A DNA stretch of 64,000 nt from Algoriphagus lacus (lineage in GTDB: Bacteria > Bacteroidota > Bacteroidia > Cytophagales > Cyclobacteriaceae): NCBI RefSeq assembly GCF_003583985.1, contig NZ_QXML01000007.1, positions 124,001 through 188,000 on the forward strand, read 5' to 3'. Below the pieces are notes generated by a model that worked only from the letters and a program-made list of their open reading frames with translations, made no database searches and was not told the origin of the DNA. Of this stretch, positions 1-8,168 are shown in pieces. The translations under genes were made by a program, and so were the position numbers. Every line of letters starts with the position of its first letter. Within the stretch, counting starts at the first letter, position 1.

Positions 1-333
1 GCCTAATAATGGGTTAATAAAAAGATTCTTAGCACCGTCAAATTCCAATTTATCAGATCCCACACCGAATCCTGGGTTCAGCGTGAAGCCCGAGCCTTTT
101 CCGAAAAGATTTATTGGGAATTGGTAGGAGGCATTGAAAGTTCGTGATCCAAGGAAATCAATATCCAAATCTGCTGGTCGGTTGTTCAGTTGATTGAAAC
201 CAAACTCAAAATTCAAATCACTTGGAATATTTGGGCGACCACCAATTGGAGTTTTCGGTTTAGTCTCGGAATCCTGTGCCTGCACAAATTGAAAAGCCAA
301 AATTGCCAAGGACAGTGTTAATAATTTTTTCAT
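1..333 (-). CDS. Exported outer-membrane-type protein, C-terminus cut by window edge
   Basis: The reading frame starts at an ATG at 333 and is still open at position 1, so only the first 111 residues are seen. The N-terminus is a typical Sec signal peptide (MKKLLTLSLAILAF, ending near VQAQ), followed by a proline-rich linker. The rest alternates aromatic and small residues (NASYQFPINLFGKGSGF), as in Bacteroidota outer-membrane beta-barrel proteins. I infer export to the outer membrane, but the family cannot be fixed from this fragment. A -7-type promoter box lies just upstream at 365-372. Confidence 0.6.
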   Translation of the reverse strand, partial: MKKLLTLSLAILAFQFVQAQDSETKPKTPIGGRPNIPSDLNFEFGFNQLNNRPADLDIDFLGSRTFNASYQFPINLFGKGSGFTLNPGFGVGSDKLEFDGAKNLFINPLLG

Positions 334-364
334 CAAAAGAATATTCTTTTCTGTGGAATGTGGG

Positions 365-372
365 CAAAAATA
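365..372 (-). promoter_or_regulatory. Candidate -7 box for the partial outer-membrane gene
   Basis: On the minus strand this reads TATTTTTG, an exact match to the Bacteroidota -7 consensus TAnnTTTG. It lies about 32 nt before the ATG at 333, leaving a short leader. No clear TTG/TTTG -33 element sits 19 nt upstream, so the call rests on one box. Confidence 0.4.
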
Positions 373-469
373 TAAAATCCTCAAGGATTTACCCCTCTCA
401 GCCTCTTAATTATTCTTAAGGCCTGGGGATTGTGAAGAAGTAGAATCCTAAATTTCTTTGATCCGTGTA

Positions 470-500
470 TTTGCATAAAAAATATTATTGGGTACTTTTG
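470..500 (+). promoter_or_regulatory. Promoter of tRNA-Arg (Bacteroidota type)
   Basis: TTTG at 470-473 is followed after exactly 19 nt by TACTTTTG at 493-500, matching the Bacteroidota sigma-ABfr consensus TTTG-N19-TAnnTTTG. The tRNA begins 11 nt downstream, as expected for a start site a few bases before the mature 5' end. Confidence 0.8.
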
Positions 501-511
501 CAAACCCATTC

Positions 512-585
512 GGCCTCGTAGCTCAACTGAATAGAGCACCTGATTACGGCTCAGGAGGTTTCAAGTTTGAATCTTGACGAGGTCA
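512..585 (+). tRNA. tRNA-Arg (anticodon ACG)
   Basis: A full cloverleaf folds by eye. The acceptor stem is 512-518 with 578-584 (one G-T pair). The D stem is 521-524 with 534-537. The anticodon stem is 539-543 with 551-555, with ACG at 546-548 in a seven-base loop. The T stem is 561-565 with 573-577. The discriminator is A585 and the CCA end is not encoded. Anticodon ACG (A34 normally edited to inosine) decodes CGU, CGC and CGA. It is monocistronic, with its own promoter and terminator. Confidence 0.95.
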
Positions 586-589
586 CTAA

Positions 590-620
590 GCTCGGTCTTT
601 CAGATCGGGCTTTTTCTTTT
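590..620 (+). terminator. Intrinsic terminator of tRNA-Arg
   Basis: A 9-bp stem (590-598 with 602-610, including G-T pairs) with a 3-nt loop is followed directly by a T-rich tract (611-620), five bases after the tRNA. Confidence 0.85.
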
Positions 621-681
621 TAGATCAAGTTTTTTATTAATCTCTGGAATCAGACTATTTTAGAGCAACATCCCACTGATT

Positions 682-918
682 ATGTATCGTTACTTTCTTT
701 TTTTCTTTTTGGTTGTTCTTGGTTCGTGTGATGAACTGATAGAAGTTTTACGCTTCGATGGGCCCTGTACCATTCAGATGAAGGATGGAAGCACCATAAC
801 CACTAAAGAAAGCATTGAAATCCTCGAAAGTACCGGAACCATCACCTATAGAGATGATGAAGGAAGACTTTGGTCCGTGACGACAGATGAATATGAAAGT
901 TACGTTTGTGGCAATTAA
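682..918 (+). CDS. Small lipoprotein of unknown function
   Basis: A 78-residue protein with a strongly hydrophobic N-terminus (YRYFLFFFLVVLGSC) ending in a good lipobox, so lipidation at Cys16 and outer-membrane placement are likely. The mature part is about 60 residues, acidic and threonine-rich, with a second Cys near the end. I do not recognise a family. Its TAA overlaps the TAA of the convergent GH140-like gene on the other strand (shared TTAA at 915-918). A longer antisense frame over it has no signal peptide and is less plausible. Confidence 0.6.
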   Translation: MYRYFLFFFLVVLGSCDELIEVLRFDGPCTIQMKDGSTITTKESIEILESTGTITYRDDEGRLWSVTTDEYESYVCGN

Positions 919-2285
919 TTCACACTGTCTACAATTAATACCCAATCATTTCCTCTGCCAGAACTAGGAGGAATGACTTCCACTGAATTTTTACGGTCGA
1001 TTGGATTGTCTCTGACAAAGCTTACACCTGTTCTTGGGTCATACCACTTCAGCTGAAATTTTTCGCCTTGGAGGGAGGAAAAATTTAACATTGTTTTTTT
1101 GCCGGTGGGAAAATAGATAAAGGCATACGAACCATCCCGGGAGCGGGTAGCTGATACAAAATGGTCATCATCTAACTGACTGTCTAGAATAAGATTTTGG
1201 TCGGGTATCCTTTCAAAGTAATTTCGGCTAAGGAGTAGAGACTTGAGATGTTTGACTTGATTGGCCACCTCCAGATCGAGGGATTGATGCCAAGGTTTCA
1301 AAGGTGCATTTACAGGTTGTTTGTCCAAATCATACATCTGCCAGACCGCATGACATCCGTAAGTTTGGCCAGCAGCACCTGCGAAAACATTCCAATACAT
1401 GATTTTTCGGATATCCGTTGCCTCACTGTAGCCCAACTCTTTTGCATTGAAACACTTCGGGTGCTCTTCATACATGGGCTCCCCGTCGATGGTTGGTTTT
1501 TGGGGTGAAAGGGCCAAGTCATGGGCTATTTTTTGATAGATAGGCTGATTGGGGCAATGACCCGTCTGATGCATGTTGAAACTCAGCCAACCTGCTTGGT
1601 GAAACCAGTTGCTGCTACCACCGGGTTCGGTGGGTTGAGGGTGGAAGGTTATCAAAATCGGGTTTTCTGGATTTTGGGTTTCCAGGATTCCCTTGGCCAT
1701 TTGATTCCAAACCTCGATGTCCTGAGTGTTTTCCCTTGGATTCCGATCTCCTCCCAAAACCCAAATCAGGTTCTTTCTATCCTTATATCTTTTCCCGATC
1801 CACTTTCCATAGGAATAAGCAGTTTCAGGAGTGAAAATTTCCGGACCGGTCCCCCATGAGTTTTTGAAAAGCTTATCTCCCCAGGTAGGGAGCAAAGCAA
1901 TATGAATATTTCGTTCCAAAGCCAAATCCAAAATTCTGTCAACATGACTGAAATAGGCTTCGTTATACTCCCAGGTTTCCAAATTCAAAAATGGAGTATC
2001 TCCATTTGCATTTGGAGAGTGAATTCCATCCAATTCAGCTAAAACTACAGCTTGGATTACATTGAAGCCCTGTTCCTTTCTTGTTTCCAAATAGAGCGTT
2101 GCCTGTTTTTCATCTAGTCGATGAAAGATTTCCCATGCTGTATCAGCCATCCAAAAGAACGGCTTTCCTTCCGCCGTCATCAGATATCGGTTTTCGGGAT
2201 GGATTTGGATTGGGCCATTTATTTCTTGGGCATACATTCCCAATGATGTCAATAGACAAAAGAAAAGTGATTTGAATTTTTTCAT
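915..2285 (-). CDS. Glycoside hydrolase family 140-like (DUF4038) secreted glycosidase
   Basis: A 456-residue protein with a Sec signal peptide (cleavage near GMYAQ, residue 20). The TIM-barrel DUF4038 domain (about 25-365) has the signature FFWMADTAWEIF, the loop WVLGGDRNP (Asp180) and IDGEPMYEE (Glu269). These match the positions where GH140 enzymes carry their acid/base Asp and nucleophile Glu. A small C-terminal beta domain with FIYFPTGKK and WYDPRTG follows, as in apiosidase-like proteins. GH140 is known for an apiosidase acting on rhamnogalacturonan-II; the substrate here is not visible. It lies downstream of an MFS transporter but is separated from it by a terminator. Confidence 0.85.
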   Translation of the reverse strand: MKKFKSLFFCLLTSLGMYAQEINGPIQIHPENRYLMTAEGKPFFWMADTAWEIFHRLDEKQATLYLETRKEQGFNVIQAVVLAELDGIHSPNANGDTPFLNLETWEYNEAYFSHVDRILDLALERNIHIALLPTWGDKLFKNSWGTGPEIFTPETAYSYGKWIGKRYKDRKNLIWVLGGDRNPRENTQDIEVWNQMAKGILETQNPENPILITFHPQPTEPGGSSNWFHQAGWLSFNMHQTGHCPNQPIYQKIAHDLALSPQKPTIDGEPMYEEHPKCFNAKELGYSEATDIRKIMYWNVFAGAAGQTYGCHAVWQMYDLDKQPVNAPLKPWHQSLDLEVANQVKHLKSLLLSRNYFERIPDQNLILDSQLDDDHFVSATRSRDGSYAFIYFPTGKKTMLNFSSLQGEKFQLKWYDPRTGVSFVRDNPIDRKNSVEVIPPSSGRGNDWVLIVDSVN

Positions 2286-2292
2286 AGTTGGA

Positions 2293-2320
2293 GCAAAAAA
2301 AAGCAGCCCGAAGGCTGCTT
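2293..2320 (-). terminator. Intrinsic terminator after the MFS transporter gene
   Basis: On the minus strand a perfect hairpin (AAGCAGCC, loop TTCG, GGCTGCTT) is followed by a run of eight Ts, 8 nt after the MFS stop codon and just before the GH140-like start. It separates the two genes transcriptionally. Confidence 0.85.
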
Positions 2321-2327
2321 CTGGAAA

Positions 2328-3554
2328 TTAATGTGCTGCTGCACCGGCCGGCTTGGAGCCTTTTTGCCAGATGAAGAAGATGATAAAGAGTACAATCAGG
2401 ATACCTGGGAAAAGGAGCATTTTTTGTAAAGTCTCCTGACCTGCAGCAAGTTCAAGTGCATCTCCAGCTAATCCAGCAGCGCTTTGAGTAGCTCTTGAGA
2501 CATCAATCCATCCACCGATGATCGGTTGGAAAATAGCTGTGGAGAACATCCCAACTCCACCAATGATGGACATGCCAAGCGCACCACTAAGTGGAACACG
2601 CTGTGCTACTGCACCCACCATTACTGGCCAGAAATAACAAACTCCAATCGCAAAAACCAAGGCGGCAACATAGGCCATTGGTCCTGTGACGGTACTGAAA
2701 AGGAAAATTCCAAGAGATGCGAAAATCGCTCCTCCCAACAAAACACCTGTTTGACCTAGAGCCTTTACAACTGGCCCAGCAAAGAATCTACCAATGGCCA
2801 TAACGCCTGTGGTCAGTGCAAGGATTAGCATAGGACTTGCACCGCTGGCACTCATGATCAATCCTACCCACTGCTGAGGCCCGAATTCGGAAATGGCTGT
2901 CAGAGCCATACATACAAACAGGAATATGAATACAGGGCTAAACATTGCCTTGATATTGCTTCCTACTGAAGTTGCAGCTTCCACACTTGGTTTAGGGAAA
3001 GTTTTTCCAAAGAATAAGACTGCATAAGCAACAGTCGGGATCATCATCACCCAAATCTGAGCTTCCCAACCCATATTGGCATCTGTCATGAATTTGGAAA
3101 TCAAACTTCCCAAAACAATTCCTCCAGGGAACCACATGTGGAACCTGTTGAGCATCTTGTTTAGGGTGGTTCCGGAATACATGTCTGCAATCATGGGATT
3201 ACAAGCAGCTTCGGTACATCCGTTTCCAAAACCGATAAATAAGGTAGAAATCAACAATGTAGTGTACCCATCAGCATAGATGGTCAGTAGAATTCCCAGC
3301 GTGTGAGTGACAAAAGCAATTCTCATAATGTTGGCTGGCCCTACGATATGGTAGAAAAGCCCTCCCAGAATCATGGAAATCGGAAAGCCGAGAAACCACA
3401 TGGAATTAATAAAGCCGAGCTGTTCGGCAGTCAGGCCGAACGTTTCTCCCAGCTGAGGTAGGATACCTGCACGGATTGCGAAGGTAAAGGCGGTCGTAAT
3501 CAGCGCCAGACAGCTTGCATTGAAGAGGGCGCTCCGATTGATGGTTTGGGTCAT
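2328..3554 (-). CDS. MFS transporter, probably sugar or nucleoside type
   Basis: A 408-residue integral membrane protein with about 12 hydrophobic segments and the MFS loop pattern (GFPISMILGGLFYHIVGPANIMR between TM2 and TM3; a charged tail GSKPAGAAAH). I start at the ATG at 3554 (MTQTINRSALFNASCL), because the frame extends upstream only to a TTG at 3608 with an unlikely polar leader. The N-terminal sequence resembles Bacteroidota members of the FHS/nucleoside-permease-like branch, but the substrate cannot be read from sequence. Its nearest downstream neighbour is the GH140-like glycosidase, so glycan-derived sugar uptake is a reasonable guess. Confidence 0.8.
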   Translation of the reverse strand: MTQTINRSALFNASCLALITTAFTFAIRAGILPQLGETFGLTAEQLGFINSMWFLGFPISMILGGLFYHIVGPANIMRIAFVTHTLGILLTIYADGYTTLLISTLFIGFGNGCTEAACNPMIADMYSGTTLNKMLNRFHMWFPGGIVLGSLISKFMTDANMGWEAQIWVMMIPTVAYAVLFFGKTFPKPSVEAATSVGSNIKAMFSPVFIFLFVCMALTAISEFGPQQWVGLIMSASGASPMLILALTTGVMAIGRFFAGPVVKALGQTGVLLGGAIFASLGIFLFSTVTGPMAYVAALVFAIGVCYFWPVMVGAVAQRVPLSGALGMSIIGGVGMFSTAIFQPIIGGWIDVSRATQSAAGLAGDALELAAGQETLQKMLLFPGILIVLFIIFFIWQKGSKPAGAAAH

Positions 3555-3807
3555 AGATGAGTGCTTTGGATTTTGGGTTGAATAAAACACAGGTTTGAAA
3601 CGGTTCAAAATAGAAAAAAAAAAGGATTTAGCTTTCCCGTGGTAAAAATTATTCCGTGAACGGAAGATGGCTTTAAGAAACCTGAAATGGGAATTGGGCA
3701 GGATTCTCTTACTTTGAGAAGGGATGCCTTTCGTTCCGATTGAATTGGCCTAATTCAGTAAAAGCCTCTATAGCCCAATCTGGTGATAGATTGAGTGTTC
3801 AAAAAAA

Positions 3808-6800
3808 TCAATCAATAACGAGTATTGATCCTAATTGCTCTTTTGAAATGTTTTTCTCCAAGTTTTTAAAATTCAGTCGGTAGGCGTAAGATCCTGGCGG
3901 GATTTTTTGTCCATCAAAGTAACCATCCCACAGACAAGTTGATTCTTCCGTCAGGAGGTCAGTGTTTTTACAATGGAAAATTACTTCACCCCACCTGTTA
4001 AAAATCCAAACCTCCAATTCATCAATCAGGTAATTGGTATAAATCAGGAAAGGTTTTTCAGGATTTCCAGGTTGGATAGCATTCGGAAAAACAGCCCTAA
4101 GCTCGCACTCTTCTTCTGTGATAAAAGTGGTCTCATAAGCGCAACCTTCCGTGCTGTAAACGATCACTTTGTAAGTTCCAATTTGTAATGGTTTGAAGGT
4201 AGGCGAATTCCCAACCAATGCATCTTCAAAGTACCACTCATATTGGGCGAAGTTTCCCGGGTTTAGCGTTGGAGCGATCTCATAGCGAGGACAGACTTGG
4301 TAGCTTTCTTCCAATGCCGGTCTTACTTGGTCCGAACTTCTGAGGACCAAAACTTGGTCTCTGCCAAGGATGCAATTGAAGCTGTTTCTGACGATCACTT
4401 CATAGGTTCCTTCCCTAGATGCCAGTATTTCCTTTTTGTTTGTTTCTGAAATAAGCTGAATCCGATTGTTGTTGATGTCCGTAAACCACCATTCAATGGT
4501 AGAGATTTCTGTGAAATCGGCATCCACTTCCAAGGCCGCATTGGGCTGGTCTGGACACAAAGGACCTGCGATTATTTTAGTCGCAACCTGTAGTACGGGA
4601 ATCGCCACTTCAAAACTTTGAGGATCAATCTTGCATGGAATCGAACCTTTAGGCTGGACTTCCAAGGTGAAGGTTCCATAGGTGGAAGTAGTAAATACAG
4701 CGGAACTTCCTACTAGATTTCCGGCTGGATCCCTCCAAAAATAATCCACCTGATCGGGAGCGTAATTATCTACCTGGGCCTGATATTCATAAATCCCTTC
4801 GCAGGAAAGATTATTTAAGACCGGTTGAAACTGTACTGGCGAATTGATAGTGACTTCAAAGGTTTTTTGCTCCGGGCACAGAGGTCCTTTGATGTCAGGG
4901 TCGTAGCCCAATATGGTATAAAGACCTGCCTGGTCAATTGTGAATGCTTCGTTCCAGCTTTTGGTTTCGACATTGCCGTCAGGGTAGATGAGCGAAAATT
5001 CCAAAGGAGAGGTGCTTTGGGGAATAAGTTGGTATGGGTCACAAATAGAAAGATTCCCAGGAATATCAAACGTGACTTTATTCGGAATCAAGTCAACTTG
5101 AATAGTGCTACGCCCAAGTTCACAGTTTTTTTCAATCGAGGGGATTATGCTAAAAACAGAGGCCTCATAAGTTCCCGCGACATCCACTGTAACTTCTTTC
5201 CGATCTCGGAATTCCGGTAGTTCAGTTATTTGGCCTGTTTCGTCAAATCTTCGCCATTCGATATCGGTGACTTCCTCCGGATACGTGGTGCTGAGATTAA
5301 TCACCGCTCTTGGCCCAAATTCACAAAGTTTGGTTGATTCTAAGCTGACATCGACAGAAAGCACAGGTTCTTTTACAACAAATTCCTTTGGGGGGATGGG
5401 GCATGCCTCACTGTCGGCCGGTTGTACATCCAACTTGTACGTTCCGTAGGAGAAGGGAAATAGGAATTCTCCAGTACCGACCAGTTCATCCTTTTCATTA
5501 TACCATGAAAAAACCACTTCTTCCGGAGCCCTGTCTTTTATTATTGCACGGTATGTCTGATTTCCGAAACAATCCTGTTTGATCAAAAGTGGTTCAAAAT
5601 CTACCGGAGGAACCAAGGTCACCATCAATTCTTTCAGGGTAGGGCAAATGTTCGATTGACCCGGTAATACACCAACTAGCGTATGCTTGCCTGCTTGCGT
5701 GATAGAAAAAGCTTCCCCCGCTTTTTGAATTTCCACGGTCCCATCTGGAGCAGTAAGGGTGAATTCCAATGCTTGGGAGGTTTCAGGAATAAAATCAAAA
5801 GACTGACAGACCGATAGAGATTCGGGAATAAAAAACTCTACCTGATCAAGATTTGGGACTACCAATTCTTCAACCTGGGGCAAAGAGCAAAGATCTTCGT
5901 CAAATATTTCAACAAAATAAGTACCTCCAGGTACGGTGACAATGGTTAATAATCCCGGGCTAAGTTTCTCCTCCAGGACCACTGCCCCTCTTTCATTTAT
6001 CAGGCGGTAAGAAACTCCCGTTGATGGTCCGTTCAATAATGAAATGGTAAACGCTCCGTCTAATTTCCCGGTAGGTGTGCAGACTTCGGGTTTGATATCG
6101 AGGATTTCAAACTCCAAATTTGGGGGTGGATTGTCCAAAGGGACCACAGTACCAAGAGAATTTGCACATGAACCAAGACTTCCGATCACAGTGTAGGTGC
6201 CGGATTTTAGATTGGGAATTTCAAAAATATCACCAGGGGAAAGAGAAATACCTGAAGGACTTTGGCCATCGAGATAGATTCCTTCCAAGGGAGTGATTGC
6301 TTTTATTCGGATTGTACCATCCGGCGTATTACAACCGGAGGAAATGATCGGTTCAAGGATTTCAAATTCAGGTTTTGGAAAATAAGTAAATGAAATGGAT
6401 GATTCAGGCAAACAACTTGCGTTTCCATTATTTCCTGCTTGAAAAAAAACCGAATACTCACCGGTAGTGACCAGATCAGAAATTGGGTTTATTTTAATCG
6501 TGGTGCCTGTTCCTATGGATTCCTTTAAAGGTTCATTTTGTTTCTGGATAAACCATTCTCCATCAATTGGAGGCTCAGTAGAAAAGACAATTTCCTCATC
6601 CGGACAAACGGACGTTGAAGAGGAAACCAAAGAAAAACCAGTAGCAATCGAAACACTGGTAGTTAGTGTGGTGAAACATTCATTTTCACCTAAACTGTTT
6701 TTGAAGAAAAAGGAAACTTCATAGTTGCCTGCCTGATTTACTTTTTGATTGTTTTCTGCTCCAATTAAAACTCCGGATTCATTCCGCCATTCAAATTCAT

Positions 6801-7308
6801 AAGAGGAAAAATTAACACTTGTTGTGGGATCAATTGCTTGTAGCTCTATCTCTTGATTTTCACAGATTTGATAGGAGGACTTGAGCACGATAATTGGCCC
6901 GGGAGAAACTTCAACGTTCTTTGAAAAAGTACCGATTGGCTTTCCTCCTCTACTCACCTCCAGCTTGACTTGGTGAACTCCAGTTATTGAAAACGTGTAA
7001 CTGATCGTCTGAAATCCTGCTCCTCCGGTTCCTTTGAAAAGGGATTGGCCTGCCGGACCTAAAATCTCCCAGCTATATACATCCTTGGCAGGATCGCCTC
7101 CTCCAAAAAAGTCACCGATTACACTCCCGAAAACATTGCAGAGCCTATCAGGGCCAGTAAGTTCCGGATCAATGAATACCGGATTTACAGATGTGAAAGG
7201 GAAATTTTCCCCGAGCCGATCAAACAATAAAATACCAGCCCCTCCAGTAAATGCCAACAGCATAAAGAGGGAAAAAATAAACAGTATTCTGGAAAAAACT
7301 TTTTTCAA
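3808..7308 (-). CDS. Large secreted adhesin-like protein with type-B T9SS sorting domain
   Basis: A 1,166-residue protein with a Sec signal peptide (MKKVFSRILFIFSLFMLLAF) and a chain of PKD/Ig-like beta domains rich in paired Cys. The C-terminal domain (about 1068-1166: FPNAIQPGN, IFNRWGEVIF, LWDGYFDGQ, PPGSYAY) is the gliding-motility-associated/type-B T9SS sorting domain, so it should be exported across the outer membrane. Residues about 488-742 and 743-990 are tandem copies of one module (IPxxLSxC, LEFxLxxPDG, QAGxxTxLG, ExCxLGR). The same architecture occurs once in the larger protein encoded at 8169-13682, so the two are paralogues. The ligand or role (adhesion, gliding) is not known. 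Confidence 0.85.
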   Translation of the reverse strand: MKKVFSRILFIFSLFMLLAFTGGAGILLFDRLGENFPFTSVNPVFIDPELTGPDRLCNVFGSVIGDFFGGGDPAKDVYSWEILGPAGQSLFKGTGGAGFQTISYTFSITGVHQVKLEVSRGGKPIGTFSKNVEVSPGPIIVLKSSYQICENQEIELQAIDPTTSVNFSSYEFEWRNESGVLIGAENNQKVNQAGNYEVSFFFKNSLGENECFTTLTTSVSIATGFSLVSSSTSVCPDEEIVFSTEPPIDGEWFIQKQNEPLKESIGTGTTIKINPISDLVTTGEYSVFFQAGNNGNASCLPESSISFTYFPKPEFEILEPIISSGCNTPDGTIRIKAITPLEGIYLDGQSPSGISLSPGDIFEIPNLKSGTYTVIGSLGSCANSLGTVVPLDNPPPNLEFEILDIKPEVCTPTGKLDGAFTISLLNGPSTGVSYRLINERGAVVLEEKLSPGLLTIVTVPGGTYFVEIFDEDLCSLPQVEELVVPNLDQVEFFIPESLSVCQSFDFIPETSQALEFTLTAPDGTVEIQKAGEAFSITQAGKHTLVGVLPGQSNICPTLKELMVTLVPPVDFEPLLIKQDCFGNQTYRAIIKDRAPEEVVFSWYNEKDELVGTGEFLFPFSYGTYKLDVQPADSEACPIPPKEFVVKEPVLSVDVSLESTKLCEFGPRAVINLSTTYPEEVTDIEWRRFDETGQITELPEFRDRKEVTVDVAGTYEASVFSIIPSIEKNCELGRSTIQVDLIPNKVTFDIPGNLSICDPYQLIPQSTSPLEFSLIYPDGNVETKSWNEAFTIDQAGLYTILGYDPDIKGPLCPEQKTFEVTINSPVQFQPVLNNLSCEGIYEYQAQVDNYAPDQVDYFWRDPAGNLVGSSAVFTTSTYGTFTLEVQPKGSIPCKIDPQSFEVAIPVLQVATKIIAGPLCPDQPNAALEVDADFTEISTIEWWFTDINNNRIQLISETNKKEILASREGTYEVIVRNSFNCILGRDQVLVLRSSDQVRPALEESYQVCPRYEIAPTLNPGNFAQYEWYFEDALVGNSPTFKPLQIGTYKVIVYSTEGCAYETTFITEEECELRAVFPNAIQPGNPEKPFLIYTNYLIDELEVWIFNRWGEVIFHCKNTDLLTEESTCLWDGYFDGQKIPPGSYAYRLNFKNLEKNISKEQLGSILVID

Positions 7309-7414
7309 TTGATTTGGAAAAACTGACTACGGGGTTACTAAATTACTGATTTTTAGCCCCTCAAAAAAATGACTTGGGTTAATCAGTCCTTCTGATCGAC
7401 CCAATGCAAGCAAT

Positions 7415-8167
7415 TTAACGGATAAACACCCAATCCGAAATGGTACTCATCGGCTCTGAAAACTCATAGCCTTCCTGATTGAATGACTTCAGAGACTCTG
7501 GTTCAGTTAACCTGTTTTTGATAGCAAAATTGGTCATCATGCCTCGAGCCTGCTTGGCAAAAAAACCAATTACTTGGTAAGTACCGCTTTTAAATTCTTT
7601 AAAATGGATAGTGATAACAGGAGTTTTCAGGGTTTTCAGGTCGACCGCTTTGAAGTATTCCTGAGAAGCTAAATTCACGATTGGCCTTCCTGCTGCTACA
7701 TCATTGATCGCTTTGGCTATTTTTTTGTCCCAGTATTCGTAAAGATTCTTACCCTTGTTGGTTTCCAGTCGGGTACCCATCTCCAACCTGTAAGGCTGAA
7801 TCAGGTCAAGGGGCTTCAGAAGCCCATACAATCCGGAAAGGATTCTCAGGTGATCCTGTGCAAATTCAAAATCATCTTTAGAATAACTGTCCACTTCAAT
7901 TTTGGTATAAACATCACCCTTGAAGGCCAGGAGCGCCTGCTTCGAATTTTCGGTGTTAAACTCTTTCTGAAAGGTCTTGTAGCGTTCCTCGTTGAGTACT
8001 GCAAGATTTTCGCTTACATGCATCAGTTCCGAAATCTCCTGGGCAGACTTTTTTTTCATCACCCTAATCAGAGACTGAATGTCTGATTTGAAATCCGGGT
8101 GAGTGTATTCTTTGAAACTTGGGGTACTGTAATCGAGGGTTTTCGCAGGGGAAATCAGAATCAACAT
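7415..8167 (-). CDS. yaaA: YaaA family peroxide-stress protein (UPF0246)
   Basis: A 250-residue protein, the usual size for the family, with hallmark motifs in order: MLILISPAKTLDY at the N-terminus, FKGDVYTKI, LRILSGLYGLLKPLDLIQPYRLEMG, YWDKKI, VNLASQEYF and the C-terminal FIIKNRL-like and SDWVFIR segments. In E. coli YaaA lowers intracellular free iron and DNA damage under peroxide stress and binds DNA. It is cytoplasmic, with no signal peptide. Its ATG lies one base after the stop codon of the giant secreted protein at 8169, so it probably shares that transcript, an odd position for a housekeeping stress gene. Confidence 0.9.
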   Translation of the reverse strand: MLILISPAKTLDYSTPSFKEYTHPDFKSDIQSLIRVMKKKSAQEISELMHVSENLAVLNEERYKTFQKEFNTENSKQALLAFKGDVYTKIEVDSYSKDDFEFAQDHLRILSGLYGLLKPLDLIQPYRLEMGTRLETNKGKNLYEYWDKKIAKAINDVAAGRPIVNLASQEYFKAVDLKTLKTPVITIHFKEFKSGTYQVIGFFAKQARGMMTNFAIKNRLTEPESLKSFNQEGYEFSEPMSTISDWVFIR

Positions 8168-8168
8168 A

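Noticed and set aside
3555..3608. TTG-initiated N-terminal extension of the MFS transporter
   Set aside because: Polar leader before a well-placed ATG that opens the family's usual N-terminus.
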